From positions 27,705 to 91,704 of the forward strand of contig WBMZ01003363.1 of NCBI GenBank assembly GCA_013400975.1: DNA of 64,000 bases. Direction: 5' to 3'. Below, one piece after another: positions 1 through 12,300 of this stretch (position 1 is its first letter; every line of letters begins with the position of its first letter). This DNA is from Atrichornis clamosus. Its lineage: Eukaryota > Chordata > Aves > Passeriformes > Menuridae. The notes under the pieces were generated by a model. That model was not told where the DNA came from and made no database searches. It saw nothing but the letters and a program-made list of their open reading frames with translations. The position numbers and the translations under genes were made by a program.

Positions 1-368
1 TAATCTGAAATGATATTTTTAAAAATTAATTGCTGGGGGAAACAAACTAAATGTTACATATAGTGATGGATATACACTGGCCCTTGGAGGTTTGGTGTTC
101 TAAGATTGTAAAAACAGAATATACAGAACAGATCTCTGACATGTTCTAGAGCAATTTAAATTGAATGCATAGCACAATCAGTGTTTTCTAAATAGCTGTA
201 AAAAGGGCAAACTAATGAAAACTAACACATATCCTGTATAAACCTGTACAGAAGGATTTTCTCAAATGTTTATTCTCCAGATTCTCAGCTCAAACAGTGA
301 GAAATGGGGAACTGTAGTTTTCTGTATCCCTGTCTGTGTGCAAGGAATGGAGAGAAAAGAGAGATCAC

Positions 369-3300
369 CTGTCCCAATAGTATCCAACAACCACTTCAAA
401 CGGCCAATCTCTGCTTTTTGTTGTTCCACAGCTTCATGTAATTTATTAATTTCAAACTTCTGAGTGTTGGATGCAACAGCTTTCTCACCAACTTTCTCCA
501 TTTCGTGCTGAAACTATTTGAAGGAGAAGTTTAAATCACAAACAGCAAGTACCACTCAGTGCAATAGAGCTGTTCTTCCTGCGACCGAGGCTCAGCCACA
601 GCCACAGAGGTGCTTGAGTGAACAGGTGATGGTTTTCCTTAAAACTCAGCTACTCCAGGCAGTGAGGTTTGCATTTTGTTCTTGGGCAGATGTCAGGGGA
701 GGGAAGAACACTGTGATGGGAAAACCTGAGGGGAAAAGGGCAGGGCAAGAACCTCTAAAGGTGACACTTTCAGAAACTCACCAGTATTTTATCATACAAC
801 ACAGAACAAACAACCTACCTGTTCTTCCTTCTCTTTCAGGAGTCGTTGTAGCAATTCTATTTCTGCTTCTGCTCTGGCAAGATCCTGGGAAGCACGAGCT
901 GCCTCAGCACAGAACTCTCGGGCTTCCTCAACCTCCTAAAATTGAGATTTTCATTTGAGTTTAGTTTGCAGGAACACTTCTCAGGCTTGAGATGTGTCCT
1001 TGTGAAAAGCTGATCACTGAGAAGCATCAGCACCTGACTGTTCTGGCATTCCAGAAACTGGCAACATTGATGTAAAATACTGTTTCTCCTTTAACTTTAC
1101 AGTATTTGTACAGAGGAGATGTTATTATGTAGCCAGAAGTGCTTCCCAGTTTTAAAAACTGTTTCCAGTTTGTGAAAGCACAAACTTCCACAGTCCTTTT
1201 GGGTTTCCTGTCTTACAGAACAATGTTTTATCTACTGGTCGCCTTTCAGTTAATCAGAGATAGAAGTGCCTCTCCCTCCCCTTCCCTCCCACAGCAGGAA
1301 CATCTGTCCATACCCAAATTTACTCACTCATCTACTGTATTTCAAACTCTGCCCAAAGCAAGAGCTCCTGTGCAGCAGGACAACTCAGAAGAAAGCCCTG
1401 AAGCTAATCTAAAGTCTACCAGGACTGCTCCCCACTATGATGCCATTAACAAGCAATTGATTAATTACTGATGCTGATTTACCTCAGCTCTCTCCTGATT
1501 AATTCTGAGCACAGCCCCCTGCAGAGCCTTGAGCTGCTTTGCAGCGATGGAGAGCTCAGTGGCTGCCAGCTTGTCTGAAGTGACAACTGCTCTCTGCAGC
1601 TCCTTCAGCTCCTTATCCAGACTCACAACTTGCATTTGTGCCCTGGCATCTTCCATTTTCTTCTGAAAGCAGGAAAATAGGACACTTTAAATAAAAAGCA
1701 AGGACAAGCAACAAAATTTAAGGAAAAGAAAGATGTTATATTTAATCTTTGTGTTCCTGAGTGTATTATCTTTGAAAGCAAAAATTCACAAGTTTTTGAT
1801 TCTTCTTTTCCAAGCACACTGCATGGACCTGCCCTCAGTCATTCTTACCCTTTTCTCTAAATTCTCCAGTTGAGCAAGAAGATCCTCCTTTTCTTCATCT
1901 GCCTCCTGGAGCTGCTGGTCAGCAAGGCCCTGAATCTCCTCCATGCTCTTTAATTTTTCATGTAAATGTTGAATTTCCTTCTCTAACTGATGGACCTTGT
2001 TCTTATTTTGCTTGTTTTCAGCTTTAACCTGCAAGTGAAATAAGTTAGAATAAGTAGCCAGAAAAATTGTTTTCCAATCAAAAGACACCCTGTTTTAATG
2101 ATTTAATTAAAGAAACTTTGGGGAAATGCAGTTACCAGCATAATTTGCATCAAAAGAGAAAGGAAAGATAACTGCTTTGTCCCTGTAACATTTTAAGAGT
2201 ACCCACGTTATTCTGTTAGTGATGTGTATAGTGATTTTTCAAGAAGGTTAATAGCTGCATTTTTCTAGAGATCATTAAAGTCCTTGTTGCCTCTGAGACA
2301 TATCATTGCCTAAATTCTAGTTCACCAAATAATCAGGTAAAAATCAGAAAGACTATTTAGAAAAATAAAATCAGATTCCACTGTTACATGAGGGAGAGAG
2401 CATAGCAAAGCTTCATCATCAAGTGAAACTTGATCCTTCAGCTACAAGTTTCATGTTTTGGACTAAACTGAAATTGTCTTACTCTTGCTTTTGTTGTGTG
2501 ATACTTGCCTGTCTATATTTCTCCTGTATTTCTTCCAGTTTTTCCTGCTGGGATACCATTTCTTCCTGCAATTGTCTCTGGCCAGCCCATGCTTTCTCTT
2601 TTTCCCTCTGAGCATCAGCAATGATGTCACTGAATTCTTTCTGCAGACTTGCAAGGCTTTTCCCTAAAACATCAGCTGAACTGGGACACCTGAAAGAGAA
2701 GCAATCCATGTTCCAAGACTGAAAAAAGCAACTTTAAATTGTGCTACCAGATACTGAAATCATGAAGCTTAAGATAATAGGGTAAGTTTAAGACAGGCTG
2801 TGTAAATTAATTCAGGTCAGGGTGGAAAAGCCCTCTAAGATCATCAAAGCCAACCATTCCCCCAGCACAGCCAAGGCCACCACTAACCCATGTCCCCAAG
2901 AACCACATCCAAATATTTTTTAAATCCCTCCAGGGCTGGCGACTCCACCTCTGCCCTGGGCAGTCTGTTGCAATGCTTGGCAACACTTTCAGTGAGGAAA
3001 ATTTCCCAGATGTCCAACCTGAACCTCCCGTGGCACAACCTGAGGCCACTTCCTCTTGTCCTGTCAACAATCACTGCCCCTTTCACACAAACCTCACACT
3101 TTGTACTTTTATTTTACTCACTTCATCTCTCCAGCTCCTGTCTGAAGCTTTTGCCTGAGTTCATTTATACAAGCCAAGACTTCCTCAGGATGAATTAAGT
3201 TACCAACTGCATGGTTTAACTGATTCTGAAGATCTTTAAGCTGTTGTTTCAGGAGATTATTGTCTCCCTAAAAAAAATACAAAAAAAAAAATCCATACAA

Positions 3301-6300
3301 ATATAAGTAAATAAATCCACAAATGATACAAGTTAAAATTTTGAATACAACAAATACTTCACCTGCAACTGTTTGAACTGAGAAAGGAGTTTGTAATTTT
3401 GTTGTTCCTTCTCTTCTGCCAGTTGTGCTTTGGTCTGAGCATTCTCTAACAGTTGTCTCTCTTTTTCAAGTTCATCTTGCAAGGCTGACAGTTCCATCTA
3501 CAAAACCAGAAAACCTTCAGATTAATATCCCCACTCCCAATCCCAACCTGTCACCCAAATACACAACAGATGTATTTCTTAAAACAGCAACAATATGACA
3601 GCACCTAAAAAAGATCCCAACAAAACAACCCCAAGCAAACCATCTGGACCTTGCTTCACTGCAAAGTTGTAAATCCCAGCAAACTGACACCACCTTCTGT
3701 GAGGAGGGGACACCTAAACCAGCAATTGTTTGCAATTTAACATTGGAGATGAGGTGTCCTGGGGTAGAGAACCCCTCTGGCAGCACTAAAGTTCTGCTCT
3801 TACCTGGCTAAGTTGTTTCAGTCTTTCAAATTCTTCTTTTTGCTGCTTGGCTTCAGCATCTCTCTCTCTTAACTGGGCTTCCAGCTCAGCCTCATAGGCA
3901 CTGACCTTCCCTTGGGCATCTCGAAGGGACTCATTTATTCCTCTCTGCTCTTGGAGTGCACTCTCCAGCACTGCAATTTCCTGGAATTTTATATTCATTT
4001 TACAAGGATGTACATGGGAGAGTTACATTGCCTCTCTTTCCTCTAACTCAAAAACTTCATTAAAACTTGGAGCTGGGTTCACTTCTGCCTGCGAGGTCAG
4101 GTCAGTGATGCCACTGACTGCTGCAAAGTCTACACTCGGGTTAGAAAGGTGGAGCTTGAAGTGATACACGTTTGTCCCAGGAGTTCAGGTTTACATAAAA
4201 CTCATTGGGAAGCCAAGACAGCTCCCTCAGGCATTGGCTGATAGCACAGATCCAAGCTGATAACACATCCTTGGCCAAAGTCAGAGTTTTCACTAATGCA
4301 ATCCCCCCAGCATCACCTCCAAATCCATTTGTGGAGATGTTTGGAAGGTAAAACCTGCATTTCTGAGCCATCTTCCATAAAGTGCGTATTACTGTCTGTC
4401 TCTTGCAACTGGTTTTAAAGACCAAATCCTATTCTTGAGGTGTGTGGGCACATCTAATGATGTTACCATATCAAAAATCATTTTGTCCAAGGAACTGTGC
4501 TTCCCTAGTTCCAATCTGATCACCAGCTTATTTTCTTCAAGTTTATTCTTAGATACCTGAATTTGGGAAAAAAGGTATTAAGCCTTACTTTTCTCATGTT
4601 TTCTGCATCCATGGCAACCATTTCCAGGTTGTTTCTTTCCTCCTCCAGACCTGCCAATCTTTCTAGCAAAGATTCTTTATCCCTCTGCAACTTCTTGCAT
4701 TCCTCATTGGCCTGTTTTGCCTGACACTTCACACTTTGCAGGTATTCCTGCAATCCAGTGATAATACCTTCCAAATCCCTTTTCAGTGCTTCATTTGTTG
4801 CTATTTGACCTGCAGAAATACAAAATGAAATTGAGATAGTTAAGAAGCCACGTTTATTTACAAAACAAAAAAACCTGCCTTTCTTCATCTTACTCAAAAT
4901 GTTTGCCACTGGAGTAAGTAAAAACAAAACCCAGAACTCAACCAGAAAATACCTATTTTTAAGGTTAGGCTTCTCAGTATTACTGTATTAACCTCACCAC
5001 TGGAGAGTTAAAAAGAAAATGCAGCTCTTTGTGCACTCCTGCCCCCCACTTCCCAACCAGGTAACAAGTGAGGTGAACACACACAGTCTTTTACATCAGT
5101 TAAGAACAGTTTTTGAACACTTTTGTACACATTCTGTATTTCATTTGAGCAAAGATAAACAAAACTGAATCCTCAAATCTACTGTCATGTTGTCCTAAAT
5201 ACAAGGAATACTTTAAGACAAAAATTAAAGCTCACCATCAGTGAGCTGCTGCTCCAAATCCTTGATTTCCTCAGTTTCCTTTGCAATCCTGGAGAGCATT
5301 TCATCCAGGCGACTCTCAAGCTGTTGGCAATGTTTGTTCATTATATCAAGGTGCTGTTCTTTACTTGCTTTTTGAGCTTTCATGTGAGCCTGTTAGAAAA
5401 GTAAAGCAGGACACCAATATAGATTTAAAAAATCAAATCAGTATTTTGTCTCAGTTCTGCAGTGTCTTACTATCAGCAAGAAAAGCCACAAGCTCAACAC
5501 ACATTGTGCTGTTTTTTGGTTTGCGTTTTGTTACTTGTTATTTTTCCTCACTCCTGCCCCACAAAGGACCCCAGATAAGCAGCAATCTGTGACTAACAGC
5601 ATTGTTTGGAGGCTCCCCCATGCCCAGGATGAATAAAGCCTGCATTTATAAATTATTACTCATGGCTACTATCTTTCTTCCTGCCTTTACATTTTGTTCT
5701 ACCATTTCCTCTCTCAGTCAAGAGCAAACATGATTTCTTCCAGAACCTTTAATCCTGTCATCCTGCATTGCCTTCACAGCAGATGATGCTTTAGAACATG
5801 TCAGGTCAGCACTCGAAGGAAAATACTCTGAACAAACAGCAGGTCAGGCCAACTTTATAGTGTAATAAGTAAATATTCTTAAGTAAATCTTATTTTATTG
5901 AAATATTTCTGGGAGATACACCACCCAGCTCACACAGACTTTGGTCAGCACCTCATGCATTTAGTATGAATTAGCTGATTGTTTCAGCTGTATACAAAAA
6001 CTTGATTATCAATAGAGCATAATGTTGTTTCTCACTGGTATGAAATTGCTCAGAAACAACTGAAATGCCAGAAACTTGGGCAAATGCAGAATTATACTGT
6101 CATGATTAACTGCACTGTTTTTCATACTACTCAAAAAAAATCGAGTTAACAGCAGAAAATTTAAATATTTGAGTTCTCAAAAAAAAGAACACTTATAAAG
6201 TTGCTTCCATAACAAAAGTAAAACCAAAGCTTTCTGCATTTTTAACGTATTAAACCGGAAGTTAACTTTAGCATCCAGATCAGCACAATTCAATTTGTCA

Positions 6301-9300
6301 CCTTGCTAAACACAGCTACCATTCAGCTTTCAAAGGGGAAATTTCAACAAGTAAAACCCAAATCGAGCCGCCAGCGCCGAGTCATTTTGCTGCAGCTGCT
6401 GAATGTCACCAAAAATGCTGGTTTTAAAAAGAAACAAAAAGCCACAAAGCCCCAAACACTTACAGCTTTGCCTTTGTCTTTTCTTCCTGAGATAGCACTT
6501 GCAAAACGCCCCACCCCTGAGCGCGAATTCATTTGAATAAAGCACGGGGAGCTTCAGCAGGGAAAGGAATGGAGCGGAGTCTCCCATCGGCTCCGGGGCG
6601 GGGGCCGGAGCGGCCGCCCTGGCTCCGCTGCCCGCTCCGCTCCCGGCTCCGCTCCCGTTCCCGGCCCCGTTCCCGGCCCCGCTCCCGTTCCCGGCCGTTG
6701 GCCCGGCCGGCGCTTCCTGTGTTGTGATTCGAAGCGAGGGGCGGCCGCGGGAAGGGCCGGGCTCGCTCCTGCCCCGGGCTCGGCCATTCCCACGGGAGCT
6801 TTCCCGGAACGTGCTCGGCCCTTCTACTACCCAGCAGCCGAGGGAAAAAAGTTTTTAAAAAAGCTCTTTTTGTCTCTTTAAAAAGGGTTTGCGCGCCTCT
6901 GCTGAAAACGGAGCCAAGCATAAAAATTCTTCCATTGCTTATTTAAAAGCATCCAGCTGGCCTGAAAACTTTCATTTAGAGATACAAGCTTTTTAAAAAC
7001 ACTATTAAAAAGTAATTCAGTTTTATTTTAAAGTTTCTATAAGTGTTTGCTGTACCTGGACACAGTTAATTACTCAGAAAAAGTTCTGCTAGCCTGGAGA
7101 TCAACAAATTTGGTGGAAGCTGGAGCTGTCCTTGGCACACCCCAGCCCTGTGAGATGTGACCTCTGAGGCCTTGCTGATACTCTCAGGACTGACAGGACT
7201 GTATGTGACAGCAGAGAGAGGACATCAGTCCCCACAAACAGGGCTGTACAAGCACTGCCAGATACAGACCTTTAAAAACCTTTAAGGCCAGACTCCACAA
7301 AAAGATGCATCGAGGATTCCTTACACAGAAGTTGTCCCCAAGGCTCTGCACCGCGTTTGTGCAAAGCACAAAGATTTAGTTCTTAACATGCTGTACAGCA
7401 ACTGCTGCGAGAATGAGTTTTTCAAATGATTTACCAAAGCTGGTGGGATTTTTTTAACTGTGGAGAGTTGTATGTTTCACAAATTATAAGTGAATGGTTT
7501 TGATAAACAGCAGAAGAATATGTAACTCATGAAACAGGCACAGCTGAATGGTCATTTGGGAAAGCTGCCTTTACTCCATTGCTCAGTGCACGAATACATG
7601 CAGAACACAAAAACTTAATATTCTGGTTTTACTTACATGTCTTGGATCCTCAGGATTTACAGAACCAAGAGAACTCTGCAAGTCTTCAAGCTCTCTCTGA
7701 TTTTTCCCTATTTCTCTTTTCTGTTTCTCTATATATTTTTCCAGGTCTAAGGTTTCCTTGCGTAGCTCCTGCAGGATTTGTATCTTTTCACTCAATTGCT
7801 GCTCAGTTGCTTCCTTGTTGGCCTGGGATATCTGGACACAGCATTAGGAGGTTGGGTGAGTTTAGTTGGAATTACACAGCTGATCAAGACACTTAAATAA
7901 ACAAGATCTTGGTAACTGATTTTCAGGCAAGCTTAAAGACTAAAAATAGCAATAATTGATGGCAGTTGAAAAAGTGGAAGATACTATTTTAATTTAATGC
8001 TGATTAATTAATTCTTGCTGCCAATTCTGTAACCACATTGTTTATTAGCTGCACAACTAAATCTACACAGCAGGTTCTTCCAAAGGGTTCTGGGGAAAGT
8101 CCTCAATAATCAGCAGCAAAACATGGAGCACGTTCAGATGCCTTTAACTGCACCACAACTCTAACAGCTGATTTATAAACAAGCTGTCTAAAACCTGTAA
8201 GATTTTTCTGATGCATGGCAAATGGATTTATGTCTGTACAGTGGCCTCTTTAAAAAAAATAAGGAGAATAAGTTATATTTTCTTACATCAACACTGCTTC
8301 AAACACCTTCCCTTGCTATTTGTGGAACAACTTACTTTTTTCTGAGCCAGAGCATCCTCCAGCTGTCGCAGTTCCCCTGTTACTTTCAAAACTTGTTGCT
8401 CTGTATCTCCAATTTCTCTTTGCAGTTCTTCTAATTTTCTTTGTGCTGCAGACAAAAAAAAAACCCAAATCCCACAAAATACGTTATAATATTGTATATA
8501 ACACTGATACACAGCTTCCATTAACACACTGATCATCATTTACTTAACACAGTGATAATCACAGCTAATACATTCTGGTGTCTCAAAAAGTATGTTTAAA
8601 GTTTTTTTAATGAGTCTTACAAGATTAAATTAATGCATCAAATATGAAACCTCCCTAGAATTGCATTTTCAATAACATGTAATCCTTTCATCCTGAGTTA
8701 TCTTAAAATAACAGCAATAAGAAACTGTAACAGTTTTGACACAGAAAACGCATCATTCCAATGTGTTTAGCAATCACAGCAATTCAAAATACTGTTTCTA
8801 TTCTTATGTCAAATCTGTGTCAAGCATGTAACCAGTGTAATAAATCACACTGATATACATATTGTTATTTTTATTTGATAAAAAATAAGACTTTACCTGA
8901 ATTAATCTTTTCTTCTTTACCCTCTAATATTTTATCTAGAGTTTGGAGATGCAATTCCAGCTGGGGTTTCCTACCGGAGTCATTTTCCCATCTTTGCATT
9001 TTTCCAACCTGCAGCTGCTGAGCTTTGTCAGCAATGTAGCCTTCCCTTATAAACATATTTCTTTTGTACCTGGCCTTACCAATGTATGGACTTTCACCAG
9101 GTACATTATCCAGTTCAACCTCCTGAAATGTAAGAAGCAATGTCTTTATCTCAGCAGTATGGTTGCAGTCAACTCCCAACACACGTGTAACTCTATTATC
9201 AAGCATAAAAAGAATTAGAAGAAACCAGATTATAGTTGACTTTTTTTGGCCTTGGACATTGTTGTTATTTTATAACAATTAAAATCAAACAAACCCAATT

Positions 9301-12300
9301 GGGGTGTGACCAGTTTGTTGCAAATGTCTGGAGGAACTTTTTCTTAGTTTATTAGATTGAATTAGATTATATTTAGTCCATTACATTGTTGCACTTAAAT
9401 TTTATTCAGACATATCTTAATCACAGCCAGTGATTACTGATTTTGACATTTCTTGTGGCATCTCCACATTTTTGTTTGCAAGTATGACAGAGGTTGGGCT
9501 TTTAATAAAGCAGTATCTATTAGACTATAGAAAAACTATTACATTTTTGATTTGCCAAGTTTAAAAGTCAAGAGAAACAGCAATGAAAAGATCCATGATT
9601 TAAAAATTATTACCTCTGATGGAAAATAATTTAATGGCTCAAATTTGGCATCGATCTTGTAAAAGGCCAGCTCCTGCTCCAGCTCATACTGCTTCTGACA
9701 AGCCCTGGTGAGCTCCACTGTCTTCTGCCTCAACTAATAAACCACAAAAGCAAGTCAGTCCCATTCATTGGAGTGTCATCCTTATCACACACATTCCAGC
9801 TCTGCAGAGAGCCGGGCACAGCCGTTAACTTGGAAACAATGCTCACATCACTTATTTTGGATCAAAAATATCACAAAGTGCAACTTTATTACAAGATACA
9901 GTGATGACTAAGAGGAGACAAAAGCCCCACAATTAATAGAGTACAAATGATCACATGAAAGGCCTTTTAAGTTTATGTACATCAAAGTGACAAGTTTATT
10001 TTTAAACCTAATTTAGGATAAAAAATAATTTGGGTACAATCCTTTAGCAAAATCTAGGCCAAATAACAAATGTATTTACTGCTACTAGTGAGCATGAGAA
10101 CTCTTGACACTTATGTCTGTAAAAGACACAAAATATCTCAATTGTCAAGTATGTAAAGTCTATTTTAGCTTAACCATGTGCTAGGCTGGTTTTGGGGTTA
10201 TTTTTAAGTAAAGGTCCATCATGTGATTGCTTTTTAAATCAACTTTTAACACTGAATACCTGAGGGAGAACATGCAGCAAAATTCCAATAGACAGTGGAA
10301 AGCAGAACTAATGGAGGAAAAGAAATAGAACAGGAAAGGCTTAAAGAAAGATTCTAAAACCTGATAAATATCATGCAAAAATTAACTGTGTTTCAGAGAA
10401 AAGGGGAAAAATATCAAGCAAATTGTATCCCAAACCACAGTGAATATAAAATCTCACTGAGACACTTCATACTAATGTTGCTACTTCAGGGAACGTGCAA
10501 ATACATCCTAGAAGTAAAAGCCATGCAACCCAGGAGCACAGTGGGGCTACCTTCAGTGAGGAATAAAGGCTCTGCAGAAAGGGGACTGGGACAAACCAAG
10601 ACACCAGCTAAAGGGAGAGAGAAGCAAGACTAGTTTGTCATCCAAAGGAGAAGAGTGGGTTCCAGTTGCAAAACATTTGCTGCTAAATCTCACTATACTG
10701 AAAACTACATTTTAGAAGCAGACTGCGGGTTGGTGTGCTGTGTGTTCAGAGAATAAACAGCTATAGAAGTAGCACGTATGGAGAGCCTCAAGGGTAAAAT
10801 TTTAGAGAAAAGTCTAACAAGATAAAATCCATATATTAAGTTCTCATCAGGTCATTCACAACCCAGCAAGACTTTCCTTGCATTTTATAGCTACCAATGA
10901 AAGGTACTCAAACGTAAGATTTAGGATGATGTGAATAAAATAAACTGGTGGACATTACCCAAATAATAATCAAGGGCTATTACTGACCCACAACTTGTAT
11001 GCACATCTCGGTTTTGTAAAAGTATTCATTTTCTCCCTTATTGCAGCAGCTCTTTGAAGTCTGACCAATGCAGGATATTCAGTACATCAGCAATTTAGCA
11101 GCCAGATGATACTTAACCTTTCATCAATTGACAACATTTAAACAGAAACAAATAAATACTAGAAACAAGTAAGTTACTATAAATCACAAGAGTGATACTG
11201 GTTGCTGGTTCAATATACTTACTTTTTCCACAGAAAGAATATTGAAGAACACCTGGTCAATAATCACAACAGTCCCTAAGGTTTGTCTCAATTTAAAAAA
11301 TAAATCTCCAGCCATTTGAACTCTTACACTGACAACTCTGTGTCCAAATATTTCCTCAGTGCAAGTGATTATCTTACCAGTTCATTTTTGGTGCCCAGGT
11401 CCCTTTGTAGGTCTTCAAAGCTTTGTTTCTGTTGCAAAGCCTTTTCTTTTAGTGATTTGTTGAGCTCATCTTGATGGTGAAGTTGCTCAAGCACTTTGGA
11501 CTGGTTAAGTTTAAGGTTCTCCATCTCCTTTACTGTGTCTTCCAACTCTCTTTCTAATTTTTCTATCTCTTCTGAAAAACAAAAATCAGATAAACATTCA
11601 AATAGAAAAATCTTTTCCTTCTACACTTAAATTTTGTGTCATTCCCTTTTAGATTTAACATACTATTATTACCTAAATTAAATCTCTCCAGAGCTTCCTG
11701 CCTGTCATGATTTGTCACTGGCTGTCCATCCAGGTTTTCCAGTGCTCTCAGGTGGAATATGGTGTACAAGCAGTAGTGAGGCAGACTTCCAACTGGATTT
11801 TCAGTCAGGAACAGAGAGGTCAGATCTTTCAGAGGCTTTAGTTTAGCTATATCATGGAGCTAAATCAAAGAGAAACCAAACAATGATTAGATATCCTTCC
11901 AAGAAAAATTAAACCCCCATTAGTGAATTTCTGATTGTGTAGAATGCTTTATGTTAGGTCTATATGAAAGGATTTATTTTAATCTTTATGCTAAGGAATA
12001 ATCTCTAAAAACCTACCAAAATACACAGTACTATGACTAAAGTCAGTTCCTAAAATCAAATGGTTTCCCCTATAAAAAATGCCACTGCAAAGAGGGTAAA
12101 TGCCATCAAGCTTCACCTTGGAAATTCAAGACACCAAGGCCTGTGGATAGATAGAACCTTCCAAAAACTTACACTTTCCCAAACAACATAATAGAGGTTT
12201 GTATCTTCAATACCTGCACGAAAGGAGTCTTTCTGATAAATAACTTTATTAGGCTCCCAGCTGCTGCATTTCCCAGCAGACTTTGTGCAAAGCCACTCAG

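Larger units (their letters stand above)
369..11571 (-). other. CNTRL: CNTRL coiled-coil exons
   Basis: From exon 11571-11378 onward the product is almost continuous heptad-rich, charged coiled coil (Glu, Lys, Gln, Leu), e.g. EEIEKLERELEDTVKEME and ELEKERQLLENAQTKAQL. There is one non-coiled interruption in exon 9122-8897, where SPYIGKARYKRNMF resembles the human segment. Exon lengths are often multiples of three in the distal part (195, 177, 135, 180, 180, 117), so exon skipping there would keep frame. The leftmost exon (507-369) ends in phase 1 at a GT donor at 367-368. Bases 1-366 are intron with no further exon I can recognise. Confidence 0.9.
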
